From Micromonospora sp. HM5-17 (GTDB taxonomy: Bacteria; Actinomycetota; Actinomycetes; Mycobacteriales; Micromonosporaceae): a DNA stretch of 64,000 bases. Below the pieces are notes generated by a model. The model saw only the letters and a list, made by a program, of their open reading frames with translations. It searched no databases and was not told the DNA's origin. Each line of letters starts with the position of its first letter. Position 1 is the first letter of the stretch. The position numbers and the translations under genes were made by a program. Shown here one piece after another: positions 23,724-32,862 of this stretch. The stretch lies in the NCBI RefSeq assembly GCF_003762835.1, contig NZ_RJWA01000001.1, positions 62,001-126,000 of the forward strand, written 5' to 3'.

Positions 23724-25651
23724 CGGTCCTGGCCTGGCTGCTGGTCGTGGTGCCGCTGGCCGCAGGAGGGGCGCTGGTCGCCGCCGGCCGTCGGGCCGAT
23801 CGGGCCGCCCCGGCCGTGGGAGTGGCGGCCGGGATGGTGACGCTGGCCCTCGCCGGTGTCTCCGCGGTTTCGCGGCCGGCCGCGTCGGCACCGCTGTTCA
23901 CCGGTATCCACGCCGGTCTGCGGGTGGACGGCCTGTCCGCGGTCATGGTCGTGACCGTGGCCGCGGTGACCACCGCTGTGCTGGTGTTCAGCGTCGGGGA
24001 CAGCGCCCTGGTGTCCGCCCGGTTCTTCGGGCTCATGCTGCTGTTCGCCGCCGCGATGCTGATCACGGTCACCGCCACCACCCTGCCGCTGCTGCTCATG
24101 GGGTGGGAGGTCATGAGCGCCACCAGTTGGGCGTTGATCGGCTTCTGGTGGCGGCAGCCACGACGGGTTCGGGCGGCGAACACCGCGTTCCTGAGCACCC
24201 GGTCCGCCGATTTGGGCCTGTACCTCGCGGCCGGAGCCGCGCTCGCCGGTGGGGCTGCCTCGCTGCGCCTGGACGTCCTGCCGCATACGGCCGAGCCGTG
24301 GCTGACCGTGCTGACCGCAGGGATCGTCGTCGCCGCGCTCGGCAAGTCTGCGCAACTGCCGCTGTCGTTCTGGCTGTCCAGGGCGATGGAGGGCCCGAGT
24401 CCGGTCTCGGCGTTGCTGCACGCGGCGACGATGGTCGCCGCCGGGGCGTACCTGCTGCTGCGGCTGCACCCCCTGCTGGCCGCCACCGGTTGGGCTGGGC
24501 CTGCGGTGGCGTGGGCAGGTGCGACCACCGCGCTGCTGCTCGGCTTGGTCGCGATCGCCCAGACCGATCTCAAGCAGTTGCTTGCCGCCTCGACCTGCGC
24601 ACAGGTCGGATTCGTGGTGCTGGCCGCCGGGGCCGGTGGCGTCGCCGGTGGCGTCACCCAGTTGGTGGCGCACGCGGCGACGAAGGCGCTGCTGTTCCTG
24701 GCCGCTGGGGTGTGGCTGACCGTCCTGGGCAGTTCCGTGCTGGCCGACCTGCGCGGCGCGGCGCGCGTGCATCGGCTGGTCGGTGTCACGTTCACCGTGG
24801 GGATCGCGACCTTGGCTGGTCTGCCACCCCTGTCGCTGTGGGCCGGCAAGGACGAGGTGCTCGCCGCCGCGTTCGCCCGGCAGCCCGTCCTGTACGTGGT
24901 GGGGTTCGCCGCCGCGGTGCTCGCCACCGTCTACAGCGGCAAAGCCGCCTGGTACCTGCTGCGCTCAGGCGTGGGTGCCGAGGCCGGCCGCCGGGTAGGG
25001 AGCCGTGATGTCTCTGTCACCACCGGCGTCGCTCTCGTTGTGCTCGCCGCGGCAGCGGTGGTCCTGGGTGTGCTGGCCCTGCCCGGTCCGGCCCGCATGT
25101 TGCGGCAGACCCTCGGCGTGCTGGGCGAGCCGGCACCCCGAGGTTGGCAACTAGCCGCCTCCGCGGCGGTGGCGATCGTCGCCGCTGTCCTGGCATGGCG
25201 GTGGACCGGCACCCGGGTCCCGGTGCCGTCAGTGGTGACCGGCTGGCTGACCCGCTGGCTGGATCTGGAACGCGCCGCCCACCTTCTGGTCGTGCGTCCC
25301 ACCCTGGCGTTGGCGCGAGCGCTGGCCGCGTTCGATGACCGGATCATCGACAATACGGTGCGCCAGGCGACCCGCGCCGCCGTGCGGCTGGCGCGTGCCG
25401 CAGCCCGGGTCGATGATCGGTTGGTCGACGGGGCGGTGCGCCAAGCGACCCGCGGCGGGCTACGGCTCGCCCGTACCGCAGCCCGGGTCGACGACGGCGG
25501 GGTCGACGGGGTCGTCACCGCAGTCGCCGCCCAGGCCCGCCGGCTCGGCCGGGCAGCCCGCCGGCCGCAGACCGGAGTGCTGCACCAGTACTACACACAG
25601 CTCGTCGTGGCGCTGGCCGCGCTGGCCCTGCTTCTGCTGCTGACCGGGTAG
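23720..25651 (+). CDS. nuoL: NuoL-like antiporter subunit with C-terminal tandem repeats
   Basis: 643 residues. Antiporter-fold motifs: LLLMGWEVMSATSWALIGFWW (helix Glu present) and GKSAQLPLSFWLSRAMEGPS (Lys present; the usual LHVWLPDAM is altered). After the membrane part comes a C-terminal segment with three tandem 26-residue repeats (residues about 538-615), each beginning F/V-D-D and rich in Arg/Ala, then a last hydrophobic helix (LVVALAALALLLLL). The repeats are 78 bp at the DNA level (25331-25564). They occupy the region between the last core helices and the C-terminal anchor helix, where NuoL normally has its lateral helix. Confidence 0.88.
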   Translation: MTVLAWLLVVVPLAAGGALVAAGRRADRAAPAVGVAAGMVTLALAGVSAVSRPAASAPLFTGIHAGLRVDGLSAVMVVTVAAVTTAVLVFSVGDSALVSARFFGLMLLFAAAMLITVTATTLPLLLMGWEVMSATSWALIGFWWRQPRRVRAANTAFLSTRSADLGLYLAAGAALAGGAASLRLDVLPHTAEPWLTVLTAGIVVAALGKSAQLPLSFWLSRAMEGPSPVSALLHAATMVAAGAYLLLRLHPLLAATGWAGPAVAWAGATTALLLGLVAIAQTDLKQLLAASTCAQVGFVVLAAGAGGVAGGVTQLVAHAATKALLFLAAGVWLTVLGSSVLADLRGAARVHRLVGVTFTVGIATLAGLPPLSLWAGKDEVLAAAFARQPVLYVVGFAAAVLATVYSGKAAWYLLRSGVGAEAGRRVGSRDVSVTTGVALVVLAAAAVVLGVLALPGPARMLRQTLGVLGEPAPRGWQLAASAAVAIVAAVLAWRWTGTRVPVPSVVTGWLTRWLDLERAAHLLVVRPTLALARALAAFDDRIIDNTVRQATRAAVRLARAAARVDDRLVDGAVRQATRGGLRLARTAARVDDGGVDGVVTAVAAQARRLGRAARRPQTGVLHQYYTQLVVALAALALLLLLTG

Positions 25652-25654
25652 CCG

Positions 25655-27163
25655 ATGCTCACCGCCATCACCTTCCTCCCGCTAGCGGTTGCCGCCGCCG
25701 TGCTGCTCCTGTCCCGCTCCGCGGCGGACCGGTTGTTCGTCTGGATCTGGATCGTCACCGCCACGGTCGACCTGGCCCTGGTGGTCGTCGTGTGGACGGT
25801 GTTCGACCCTGGCGGCGGGGTGGCGTTCGAGCAGGCCGTGGCTTGGATTCCGCAGGCAGGGGTCGGCTACCACGTCGGCGTGGACGGACTGTCCCTGCCG
25901 CTGGTCGCGGTGACCTGCGTGTTGTTCCTCGCGGTCGCCGTCTACTCGCTGCGCGAGACCCGGCGGGTCAGGAGCTACGTCGCGGTGTTCCTGTTCCTGC
26001 AGACCGTCTGCATCGGAGTGTTCGTCGCACTCGACCTGATCCTGTTCTTCCTCTTCTTCGACCTCGCGATCGTCGCGATGTTCTTCGTCATCGCCGGATG
26101 GGGTCATGGTCGCAGGGCCCGGGCTGCGGCGTTGAAGTTCTTCCTCTACACGTTCACCGGCTCCCTCGCCCTGCTGCTCGGGTTCATCGGCCTGGCCCTG
26201 GCCGCCCAGCCGCACACCTTCGACATCGTCGCCCTCACCGACGCCAACCCGGTCGCCGGCCGCGACGGCTATGCCGCGCTGGTGCTGCTCGCGATCGGCG
26301 TCGGGTTGGCGATCAAAACCCCGACCGTACCGGTGCACACCTGGCTGCCGCCCGCCCACACCGACGCACCCGCCGCCGGATCCGCGATCCTCGCCGGGGT
26401 GCTGCTGAAGATGGGCACCTACGGTTTCGTCCGCATCGCGATGCCGATCCTGCCGGGCGCTTGGCGCCGCTACGCCATCGTGTTGGTGGTCGTCGGCGTG
26501 ATCTCGGTGATCTACGGCGGCCTCGTGGCGCTGGCGCAGACCGACTTCAAACGTATGATCGCCTACACGTCGGTTAATCACCTGGGCTACGTCGTGCTGG
26601 CCGTCGGCGCGGCCGGAACCCTGGCCGGCAGCGACGGGCAGGCGCGCCAGCTCGCGGTCACCGGAGCGGTCACTCAGATGGTCAGCCACGGGCTCCTCAC
26701 CGGCGCGCTGTTCCTGCTGGCCGGCGTGCTCTACGCCCGCCGCCGCCGCTACGACATGAGTGCCTTCTCCGGCCTCGCCGCCAAGACACCTCTGTTCGCC
26801 GGCGTCACCGCGGTGGCCGCGTTCGGCAGCCTCGGCATACCGGGACTGAGTGGGTTCATCGCCGAGTTCCAGATACTCACCGGCAGCCTCGCCACCCAAC
26901 CGGTCGCGACCGGGATCGCCCTGCTCGGCATCCTGATCACCGCCGCCCTACTCGTCTGGGCGCTGCAGCGGGTCTTCCTCGGCCCGCTGCGGATACCCGA
27001 CGCGCCGGGCGCCGCCGCCGCGTTTCCCGACCTGCACCCCTCGGAACTGGTGGCGATCGTCGCGCTGCTGGCCCTGGCCCTGGCCATCGGCGTCGCGCCG
27101 AGGTTCCTCCTCGACGTGATCGAGCCCGCCAGCCGGACCCTCGTCGACCTGGTCGCCAGGTGA
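25655..27163 (+). CDS. nuoM: NuoM-like antiporter subunit
   Basis: 502 residues, about 14 helices. IKTPTVPVHTWLPPAHTDAP and ILAGVLLKMGTYGFVR are typical NuoM, with the channel Lys residues present. In the helix that normally carries the conserved Glu (FFE) the sequence is LFFLFFDLAIVAMFF, i.e. Glu to Asp. Located 3 bp after nuoL; its stop overlaps the nuoN GTG. Confidence 0.9.
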   Translation: MLTAITFLPLAVAAAVLLLSRSAADRLFVWIWIVTATVDLALVVVVWTVFDPGGGVAFEQAVAWIPQAGVGYHVGVDGLSLPLVAVTCVLFLAVAVYSLRETRRVRSYVAVFLFLQTVCIGVFVALDLILFFLFFDLAIVAMFFVIAGWGHGRRARAAALKFFLYTFTGSLALLLGFIGLALAAQPHTFDIVALTDANPVAGRDGYAALVLLAIGVGLAIKTPTVPVHTWLPPAHTDAPAAGSAILAGVLLKMGTYGFVRIAMPILPGAWRRYAIVLVVVGVISVIYGGLVALAQTDFKRMIAYTSVNHLGYVVLAVGAAGTLAGSDGQARQLAVTGAVTQMVSHGLLTGALFLLAGVLYARRRRYDMSAFSGLAAKTPLFAGVTAVAAFGSLGIPGLSGFIAEFQILTGSLATQPVATGIALLGILITAALLVWALQRVFLGPLRIPDAPGAAAAFPDLHPSELVAIVALLALALAIGVAPRFLLDVIEPASRTLVDLVAR

Positions 27164-28581
27164 ACCAGAACGTCGCCGCGCTCATCCCCGAGGCCGCCCT
27201 GGCCGCCGCCGCCGTGATCGGACTGGTCGCCGGGTCGTGGCTGCCCCGCCGCCGGCAATGGGCCGTCCGCGCACTGCTCGCCGGAGCGTGCCTGATCGGG
27301 CTCGCCGCGACCACCGTCAGCATCGCCGCCGACCGACCCGAGCTGGTGTTCGAGAACGCCTTCGCCATCGACGCGGCCACCAACGCCGGCCGCCTGATCG
27401 TGTTCGCGGCCCTGCTGCTCGTCATCTGCCTGTCGATCGACACCGTCCACGCGCACAAGCGGGAGAGCGAGTTCTACGTCCTGCTCGCCCTCTCCGCCAC
27501 CGGAGTCCTCGCCCTGGTCGGCGCCAACGACCTGCTCATGCTCTTCGCCGGCTACATGCTCACCAGCGTCCCCACCTACGGCCTGGTCGGGTTCGCCAAA
27601 GACCACCTCGCCACCGAGGCGGCCCTCAAGTACTACCTGATCGGCGCCCTGCTGAGCGTACTCATGCTGGCCGGCGTCACCCTGCTCTACGCCGCCGGCC
27701 ACACCACCGGCTACAGCGAATTACGTCCTGCCCTCGCCGACGCCCCTACTCCGCTGGCCGCGCTCGGCATCCTCGGCGTGTACGCCGGGCTGCTGTTCAA
27801 GATCGGAGGCGTTCCGGCGCAGTTCTGGGTGCCCGATGCCGTCGACGGCACGCCACCGCCGGTCGCCGCCTACCTGACCACGCTGCCGAAGATCGGTGGC
27901 CTGATCGCCGCCTACCGCGTGGCTCACCAGGCACTGCCGGCCAGCCCGGTGAACTGGCCCCTGCTCGCTGCCGTGCTCGCGGCGGCGTCCATGACCCTGG
28001 GCAACCTGGCCGCGTTCCACCAAACCTCCGTCAAACGGCTACTCGGCTACTCCACCATCAGCCAGGTCGGCTACCTGCTCATCGCCGTCGCGGTGGCCAC
28101 GCGCAGCGGCCTGGCCCAGCAGAGCCTGCTGTTCTACCTGGCCGCCTACACCGTCACCAACCTCGGCGCGTTCGCCGTCGTCGCCCACCTACCCCACGCC
28201 TCACGCATCGACGATTACCGGGGCCTCGCCCACCGCCGCCCGCTGCTGGCAGCCGTGCTCGTCGTCTGTCTCCTCGGCCTGGTCGGCACCCCGCCGACCG
28301 CGGTGTTCGTCGGCAAGCTCGAAGTCTTCACCGCCGCGATCGACGGCGGCTACGGCTGGCTCGCTGCCCTGGCAGTCGCCAACACCATCGCCTCACTGTT
28401 CTACTACCTGCGCTGGCTCGTCCCCGCGTTCCAGCCCGCCCCGGACGATCGGCTCGCCGACCCGCTGACACCCGCCGGCCCCTGGTCAGCGCTGGCCGCC
28501 TACACGGCCGGTGCCGGAGCGCTCGTGCTCGGCCTGATCAGCGGACTCGCCCTGCCGCTGGCGGCCGGGCCACTTCGCTGA
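27160..28581 (+). CDS. nuoN: NuoN-like antiporter subunit
   Basis: 473 residues from a GTG overlapping the nuoM stop. FKIGGVPAQFWVPDAVDGTPPP and LPKIGGLIAAYR match NuoN, with both channel lysines. The helix LMLFAGYMLTSVPTYGLVGF lacks the usual helix Glu (GLELLSL in NuoN; Met here). Last gene of the operon, followed by a strong bidirectional terminator. No genes for NuoB-G or NuoI occur in the window. Confidence 0.88.
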   Translation: MNQNVAALIPEAALAAAAVIGLVAGSWLPRRRQWAVRALLAGACLIGLAATTVSIAADRPELVFENAFAIDAATNAGRLIVFAALLLVICLSIDTVHAHKRESEFYVLLALSATGVLALVGANDLLMLFAGYMLTSVPTYGLVGFAKDHLATEAALKYYLIGALLSVLMLAGVTLLYAAGHTTGYSELRPALADAPTPLAALGILGVYAGLLFKIGGVPAQFWVPDAVDGTPPPVAAYLTTLPKIGGLIAAYRVAHQALPASPVNWPLLAAVLAAASMTLGNLAAFHQTSVKRLLGYSTISQVGYLLIAVAVATRSGLAQQSLLFYLAAYTVTNLGAFAVVAHLPHASRIDDYRGLAHRRPLLAAVLVVCLLGLVGTPPTAVFVGKLEVFTAAIDGGYGWLAALAVANTIASLFYYLRWLVPAFQPAPDDRLADPLTPAGPWSALAAYTAGAGALVLGLISGLALPLAAGPLR

Positions 28582-28672
28582 CCGGACCGTGGCCCGTACC
28601 CGGTGTCGACAGGAATGGGAACCTTCACCGGTACGCGTGACTGGACACGCCGCGCTCCGTCGCGCCGCTTGC

Positions 28673-28703
28673 GGGGAGGCCGGTTGAGTGGACCGGCCTC
28701 CCC
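28673..28703. terminator. Bidirectional terminator between nuoN and C39-like gene
   Basis: Perfect 12-bp stem GGGGAGGCCGGT / ACCGGCCTCCCC with a 7-nt loop, between two convergent genes. No U-tract, as often in high-GC actinomycetes. Confidence 0.8.
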
Positions 28704-28767
28704 GGACCGCTGGACCCCACCGCGATGTCCGGCTGCCGTGGCCGGTCAAGGCGGCAGGCTGGTGTAC

Positions 28768-29559
28768 TCAGGCGGAGTAGCCGCGGGTGCCGATCCAGTT
28801 GGCCATGTTGATCGTGCTCATCCAGTAGGTGGCGGGACCGAACAACCCCGACGAGTCCGACACCTTCACCATGCGCCCGTCATCGCTGTAGCCGACCAGG
28901 GCGATGTAGTGGCCGCCCGGGAAGTCGTGCCACACGCCGTCGGCGTCCGCCGCGCCGCCGACGCTGTTCGCCACGACGGCATAGCCGTTGCTGATCGCCC
29001 GCACGACATCGGCCTGGAGTCGATCCATCTGTGCCGGCGTCGCATCCGAGCCGGGGATCATCGTCGTACGGTACACGTCGGCGCCGACCATGTCATTCAA
29101 CACCCGGGTGGTGTCCTCGGCCGAGTCGGTGCCGTTGACCGTGGTCCGCAGCCCCTTGGCGAGCTCATCCTGACTCACGTCGATGCCGCGAGCGCTCAGG
29201 GCGTTACGCACCGCGGCGGGCCCGCAGTAGTAGAAGTTGGGCTGGTACTCGAACGAGGCGTCGAGGACCTTCTCGGCCGGAGCGTCCGGCGTGGCCGGCT
29301 GCGACGGGCTCTCCTCAGGCGTCGCCGCGCTGGCGTCGGGGCTGGCCGGCGCCTCGGTGTCCGGGTCGGGCGCGATCGCACCCGTGACGAGCGATTCCGA
29401 GGTGGCCCGGGCTACCCCCGGAGCCGCCGGCTGATTCAGCAGAGCACCAGCAGTCGCGGCTGCCGCAGCTACCGCCACCGCGGCAGACAACAGACCCACC
29501 TTGTGGACCCTACGCAGCGCACCGGGTCGAAACGGATTACGAGTTCGTTCTTCAGTCAT
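28768..29559 (-). CDS. Secreted C39-like papain-fold peptidase
   Basis: 263 residues from an ATG at 29559 with GAGG 7 nt upstream (a GTG one codon earlier is possible). N-terminal signal segment (VGLLSAAVAVAAAAATAGAL), a Pro/Ala/Ser/Glu-rich linker (residues 45-98) and a C-terminal papain-like domain: catalytic Cys in FYYCGPAAVRNAL (about 112), His in FPGGHYIALVGY (about 216), followed by DSSG. Predicted extracytoplasmic cysteine peptidase or peptidase-like inhibitor; substrate unknown. It lies 230 bp downstream of the c-di-AMP riboswitch and its short ORF on the same strand. Confidence 0.85.
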   Translation of the reverse strand: MTEERTRNPFRPGALRRVHKVGLLSAAVAVAAAAATAGALLNQPAAPGVARATSESLVTGAIAPDPDTEAPASPDASAATPEESPSQPATPDAPAEKVLDASFEYQPNFYYCGPAAVRNALSARGIDVSQDELAKGLRTTVNGTDSAEDTTRVLNDMVGADVYRTTMIPGSDATPAQMDRLQADVVRAISNGYAVVANSVGGAADADGVWHDFPGGHYIALVGYSDDGRMVKVSDSSGLFGPATYWMSTINMANWIGTRGYSA

Positions 29560-29789
29560 CACGGTACCTCAGTTCGTTTGATGGCAGATCGATGCAGTCG
29601 CCCCTTAAAAGGACGGGACGCCGTCACCGGGCCCTGAGCCCGGCCGCAAGACGACTCCCGAAGGCGCGCAATCTGCCGTTCGGCGACAGACGCACGCAGG
29701 GACTGTCCCTCTAGGAGGTCGTGCGGGGTCTGATACACGCGTCCGGCCAGGTGCCGCCACCGGGGCGACTTCGGGCCAGTGGCGTATCT

Positions 29790-29843
29790 CTATCTGTCCA
29801 GGAAGCGAAATGACCGACGAGAACGGGTCATGCTCCGTCGCAT
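29790..29843 (-). CDS. 17-codon ORF directly after the c-di-AMP riboswitch
   Basis: ATG at 29843 with a strong GGGAAGGAG ribosome site on the minus strand. It encodes MRRSMTRSRRSFRFLDR and stops at TAG. The basic start looks like the beginning of a signal peptide, as in cell-wall hydrolase genes that normally follow this riboswitch in actinomycetes. It is either a truncated gene or a leader ORF. Confidence 0.45.
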   Translation of the reverse strand: MRRSMTRSRRSFRFLDR

Positions 29844-29862
29844 GCGTATGTCTCCTTCCCGT

Positions 29863-30012
29863 TTCGCCGACCGGGTTAGCTGACGGGTTCGGGCGGGAAA
29901 GATGGTTTGCCCTACCGTGGCTGATGGTTGTAGGTCCACGGATTCACCCCGAGGTGCGATGGGTCCCCGGCTCGCTGGTCGCGATTAGGCGAGCCCGACT
30001 CGGCGTCATCGG
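29863..30012 (-). promoter_or_regulatory. c-di-AMP (ydaO/yuaA) riboswitch
   Basis: On the minus strand the conserved blocks appear in order: GAGCCGGGGACCC, then GGGGTGAATCCG, GTAGGGCAAACC, and CCCGAACCCGTCAGCTAACC, followed by a GGAAGGAG ribosome site. This is the actinobacterial ydaO layout. In actinomycetes it usually turns off peptidoglycan-hydrolase genes when c-di-AMP is high. Here the first downstream ORF is only 17 codons; the next gene is the C39-like peptidase. Confidence 0.88.
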
Positions 30013-30367
30013 ATTAGATGACTAACAACCGAATCGGACGCGACGACGCTACGAGCCGTCTCCTCGGTTGCCAAGCGCCGACAGCGACGGTGTGACCAAT
30101 TGCATTCACTTCCGCTGCATGACGCGCCCTCACTTGGGGAAACCGGACAGCGGTTCAGAAACGTGACGGGCGTGAACTGTCGGCGGATTGTTGCGAGGCG
30201 TGTCGATTCGAGTCGCCCAACAGGGGTAACGTCTTCGGATCGGCGATTCCGGACGGAGACTCCCGCCACGAAGTACCACAGGTTCCGCGCCTGAAATCCG
30301 CCCGCCCCCCAGGGAGACTTGGCCAACCGCGACCACCCTTCCCCCGTTTCCGCCTACGATTTCTCAG
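30013..30367. other. Intergenic region between riboswitch and carboxypeptidase gene
   Basis: 355 bp, divergent. The minus-strand promoter for the riboswitch must lie near 30015-30060 (AT-richer GTTAGTCATCTAAT). No gene was recognised. Confidence 0.4.
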
Positions 30368-31537
30368 GTGACCGCCTTCCGTTTGGTTGCTGTTGCGTTA
30401 GGCGCTGTGCTCGTTGTGCCGAGTGCGGCGATCCTGCCGGAAACATCGGCGATGGCCGCGCCGTTCGTGCCCTGCCCATCTGTCGAGCCGACGGCGCCTC
30501 GACCTGCCACCCCGTCGCCGCCGGCGGTCGACCCGGCCCGGCTGTCGATCGGCGGGGAGGCACTGGCGACCTCGGGTCTGGCCATCCCGCCCGGTGCACC
30601 GGTGGCGCCGGCAGTGACGGCCACCTCGTGGGTCGTGGCCGACCTCAACCGTGGTTCCGTCCTGGGCGGATGCGGCCCACACGAGAATCGGACGCCGGCC
30701 AGCGTGCAGAAGCTCCTGTTGGCGGCGGCTCTCATGCCCCGTCTCGACCCGGCGCAGACCGTCGAGGTGACCCGGGCGGACCTGGAGGATCTCGACCCGG
30801 CCAGCTCGGTGATGGGGGTGGTCGAGGGCGGTCGGTACTCGATCGAGAGCTTGTGGTTGGGGCTTCTGCTGAAGTCGGGCAACGACGCGGCCAACGTCCT
30901 GGCACGCATCGGCGGCGGGTCCGCCGGCAGGCCGGGCGGGGTCCAGGCGATGAACGACGAAGCGGGTCGGCTGCACGCGAACCAGACCCACGCCGCCACG
31001 CCCTCAGGGCTCGACGGCCCCGGCCAGTTCACCAGCGCGTACGACCTCGCACTGATCGCGCGGGCAACCTTCGCCCGCGAGGACTTCCGGCGGTATATGG
31101 CGACCAGGGTGGCGGAGGTACCGGCACAGCCGGGAAAGCCGGCCTTCCAGATCGTCAACGACAACACGCTGTTGGACCGGTATCCCGGCATGCTGGGCGG
31201 AAAGACGGGATTCACGCAGCTTGCCCGGCAGACCTACGTTGGTGTGGCCGAACGCGACGGCCGACGCCTCGCGGTGACCCTGCTCGGCGCGGAGACCGCG
31301 CCGCTGGGGAGCCTGGGTGAGGCGATAGCCCTACTCGACTGGGGCTTCGCTCTCCCTCCCGAGGCGACCGTCGGCCACCTGGTCACGCCCGCAGACGAGC
31401 ACTCATCCTCGCAAGCCCCGCTGTGGATCGGTCTCGGCGTTGGCCTACCGCTGCTGGCCCTGATCGTGGCGGCTGTGTGGTGGTGGAGCCGCGCACGTCG
31501 AAGAGTCGGTGCCGCAATTGACGGTCAACGGTCCTAG
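30368..31537 (+). CDS. D-alanyl-D-alanine carboxypeptidase (PBP5/DacC type)
   Basis: 389 residues from a GTG at 30368. Signal peptide (LVAVALGAVLVVPSAA), a Pro-rich linker, then the penicillin-binding fold: SVQK (catalytic Ser, about residue 114), KSGNDAAN (SxN) and GGKTGFTQLA (KTG). A C-terminal membrane helix (LWIGLGVGLPLLALIVAAVWWW) and basic tail anchor it. It trims pentapeptide stems of peptidoglycan outside the membrane. Together with the NlpC/P60, C39-like and lysozyme-fold genes it forms an envelope-remodelling group around the nuo operon. Confidence 0.9.
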   Translation: MTAFRLVAVALGAVLVVPSAAILPETSAMAAPFVPCPSVEPTAPRPATPSPPAVDPARLSIGGEALATSGLAIPPGAPVAPAVTATSWVVADLNRGSVLGGCGPHENRTPASVQKLLLAAALMPRLDPAQTVEVTRADLEDLDPASSVMGVVEGGRYSIESLWLGLLLKSGNDAANVLARIGGGSAGRPGGVQAMNDEAGRLHANQTHAATPSGLDGPGQFTSAYDLALIARATFAREDFRRYMATRVAEVPAQPGKPAFQIVNDNTLLDRYPGMLGGKTGFTQLARQTYVGVAERDGRRLAVTLLGAETAPLGSLGEAIALLDWGFALPPEATVGHLVTPADEHSSSQAPLWIGLGVGLPLLALIVAAVWWWSRARRRVGAAIDGQRS

Positions 31538-31627
31538 GCCATCGGAGAGACGATCGCGAGCTGGTGGGTTCGACCGCCTCCGGCTACCGCCACCGTGACG
31601 GCGCGTTGAGGTTCATCGCGGTCCGCG

Positions 31628-32251
31628 TCAACGGCTCGCGACGCTGGCGTCGGCCTTACCGGACTCGACGCGAGCCCGCCCCGCGACCAGAACGAGGCCC
31701 AGCACCATCAGCAGATGGGCGACCTCCCGCGACGGGTGGACTCGGCCTTGTGTCAGGTCCACCAGACTCGCGGCGAGCATCAGCCCGGTGAAGGTCGCCA
31801 GCACCGGGAGCAGGCCCGCGGCGTTTCGCGGTCGGGCCGCGGCCCAGACGAACGCCACGCCGAGAGCGAGGTTGAACGCCGCACTCTCGTGCGCCAAGTG
31901 GCCGAGCGCCGCGCCGTGAACCCGTTCGCCGCTCGTGTCGGGATCGAGCACGAGCAGCGCCAGCGCTCCCCATCCACCCTGGGCGAGGCCGACCACGGCC
32001 AAGCCCCACCGCAGCAGCCGGCCATGCCGTCGCCGTGTCTGCGGCATCTGGCCGATGATCCGCTCGGCGAGGTCCGGTGCCGACAGCACAGGTGTCACGC
32101 GTGCCAGCCGTGTGAGGTGCGCGGCCTCGTCGTACCAGCGTCGGCAAGCCGCACACTGCTGTAGGTGCGACTCCACCTCGTTGTCCCGATCGGGTTCGAG
32201 TTCACCGTCCAGCGACGCGGATATCAGCTCACGGTACTTTGCACAGTCCAA
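31628..32251 (-). CDS. Membrane protein with N-terminal zinc-finger anti-sigma domain (zf-HC2)
   Basis: About 207 residues if the TTG at 32251 is the start (LDCAKYRELISASLDGE..); the frame runs further upstream without a good site, so the start is uncertain. The zf-HC2 motif is present (Cys early, then HLQQCAACRRW: H-x3-C-x2-C). Four hydrophobic helices follow (LLRWGLAVVGLAQGG.., HLLMVLGLVLVAG). Such proteins bind Zn and often hold an ECF sigma factor at the membrane; no sigma-factor gene is adjacent, so the partner is elsewhere or absent. Confidence 0.72.
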   Translation of the reverse strand: MDCAKYRELISASLDGELEPDRDNEVESHLQQCAACRRWYDEAAHLTRLARVTPVLSAPDLAERIIGQMPQTRRRHGRLLRWGLAVVGLAQGGWGALALLVLDPDTSGERVHGAALGHLAHESAAFNLALGVAFVWAAARPRNAAGLLPVLATFTGLMLAASLVDLTQGRVHPSREVAHLLMVLGLVLVAGRARVESGKADASVASR

Positions 32252-32862
32252 ACGTGGAACGTAGCACGACCTACCGTCCTGTCGCCGTCCTCGATGCGTT
32301 GGACAGCCTGCCGGCGAATTGACCGTCCCGTACCCGTCTAACGAGCGTGCCGATCCCGCGGACCGTTCTCTGGCCGCGGAACCGGGAAGGGGTTGTGGAT
32401 CGGCCTCGATGAGGCTATCGACCCGCGTGAGGGACGCAGCCGTCGCGCCAAGTAGCGAGTGTCTGCCGTCGGTCATGAATTCCGTCGGTGTCGGCACCGG
32501 CTGGCGGCTTCCACACCGCCACCGCCTTCCGCTGATGGCCGCGACCCCACACGGTGCTGGTTCGGCAGAACGAGGAACCAACATGAAGCCGTGCCATTTT
32601 GAGGATCGGGAGACGCCGAACGGAGGGCAACGCATCGACCGAAAACGTGAGCCCATTGATCATGAGCGAGGCTCTACGGGCGCGGGCGGTAGCTACCCGT
32701 CACTCCGGCCGTGGTCAGGATAAGGAGGTATGACCGGCTCGCGAACGACCTGCCCAGGCTGACCACGGTCTCCCCACCACTCCGGTTTCCTCAGCAACAG
32801 GTGTGGGGAAGGCCACACAATCACGGTGGGTAACCCCGGTACCTCCTACCTAGCCTCGTCGC
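32252..32862. other. Gene-poor intergenic region
   Basis: 611 bp between two divergent genes. A frame at 32319-32723 is open but has no ribosome site, family or plausible composition, so I do not call it. Promoters for both neighbours must lie here. Confidence 0.4.

Noticed and set aside
29810-30025. 71-codon plus-strand ORF with an AGGAAG site
   Set aside because: It lies antisense to the c-di-AMP riboswitch, whose conserved blocks explain the sequence; no family match.
32319-32723. 134-codon ORF upstream of the lysozyme-fold gene
   Set aside because: No ribosome site, Arg/Pro-rich, no recognisable domain.
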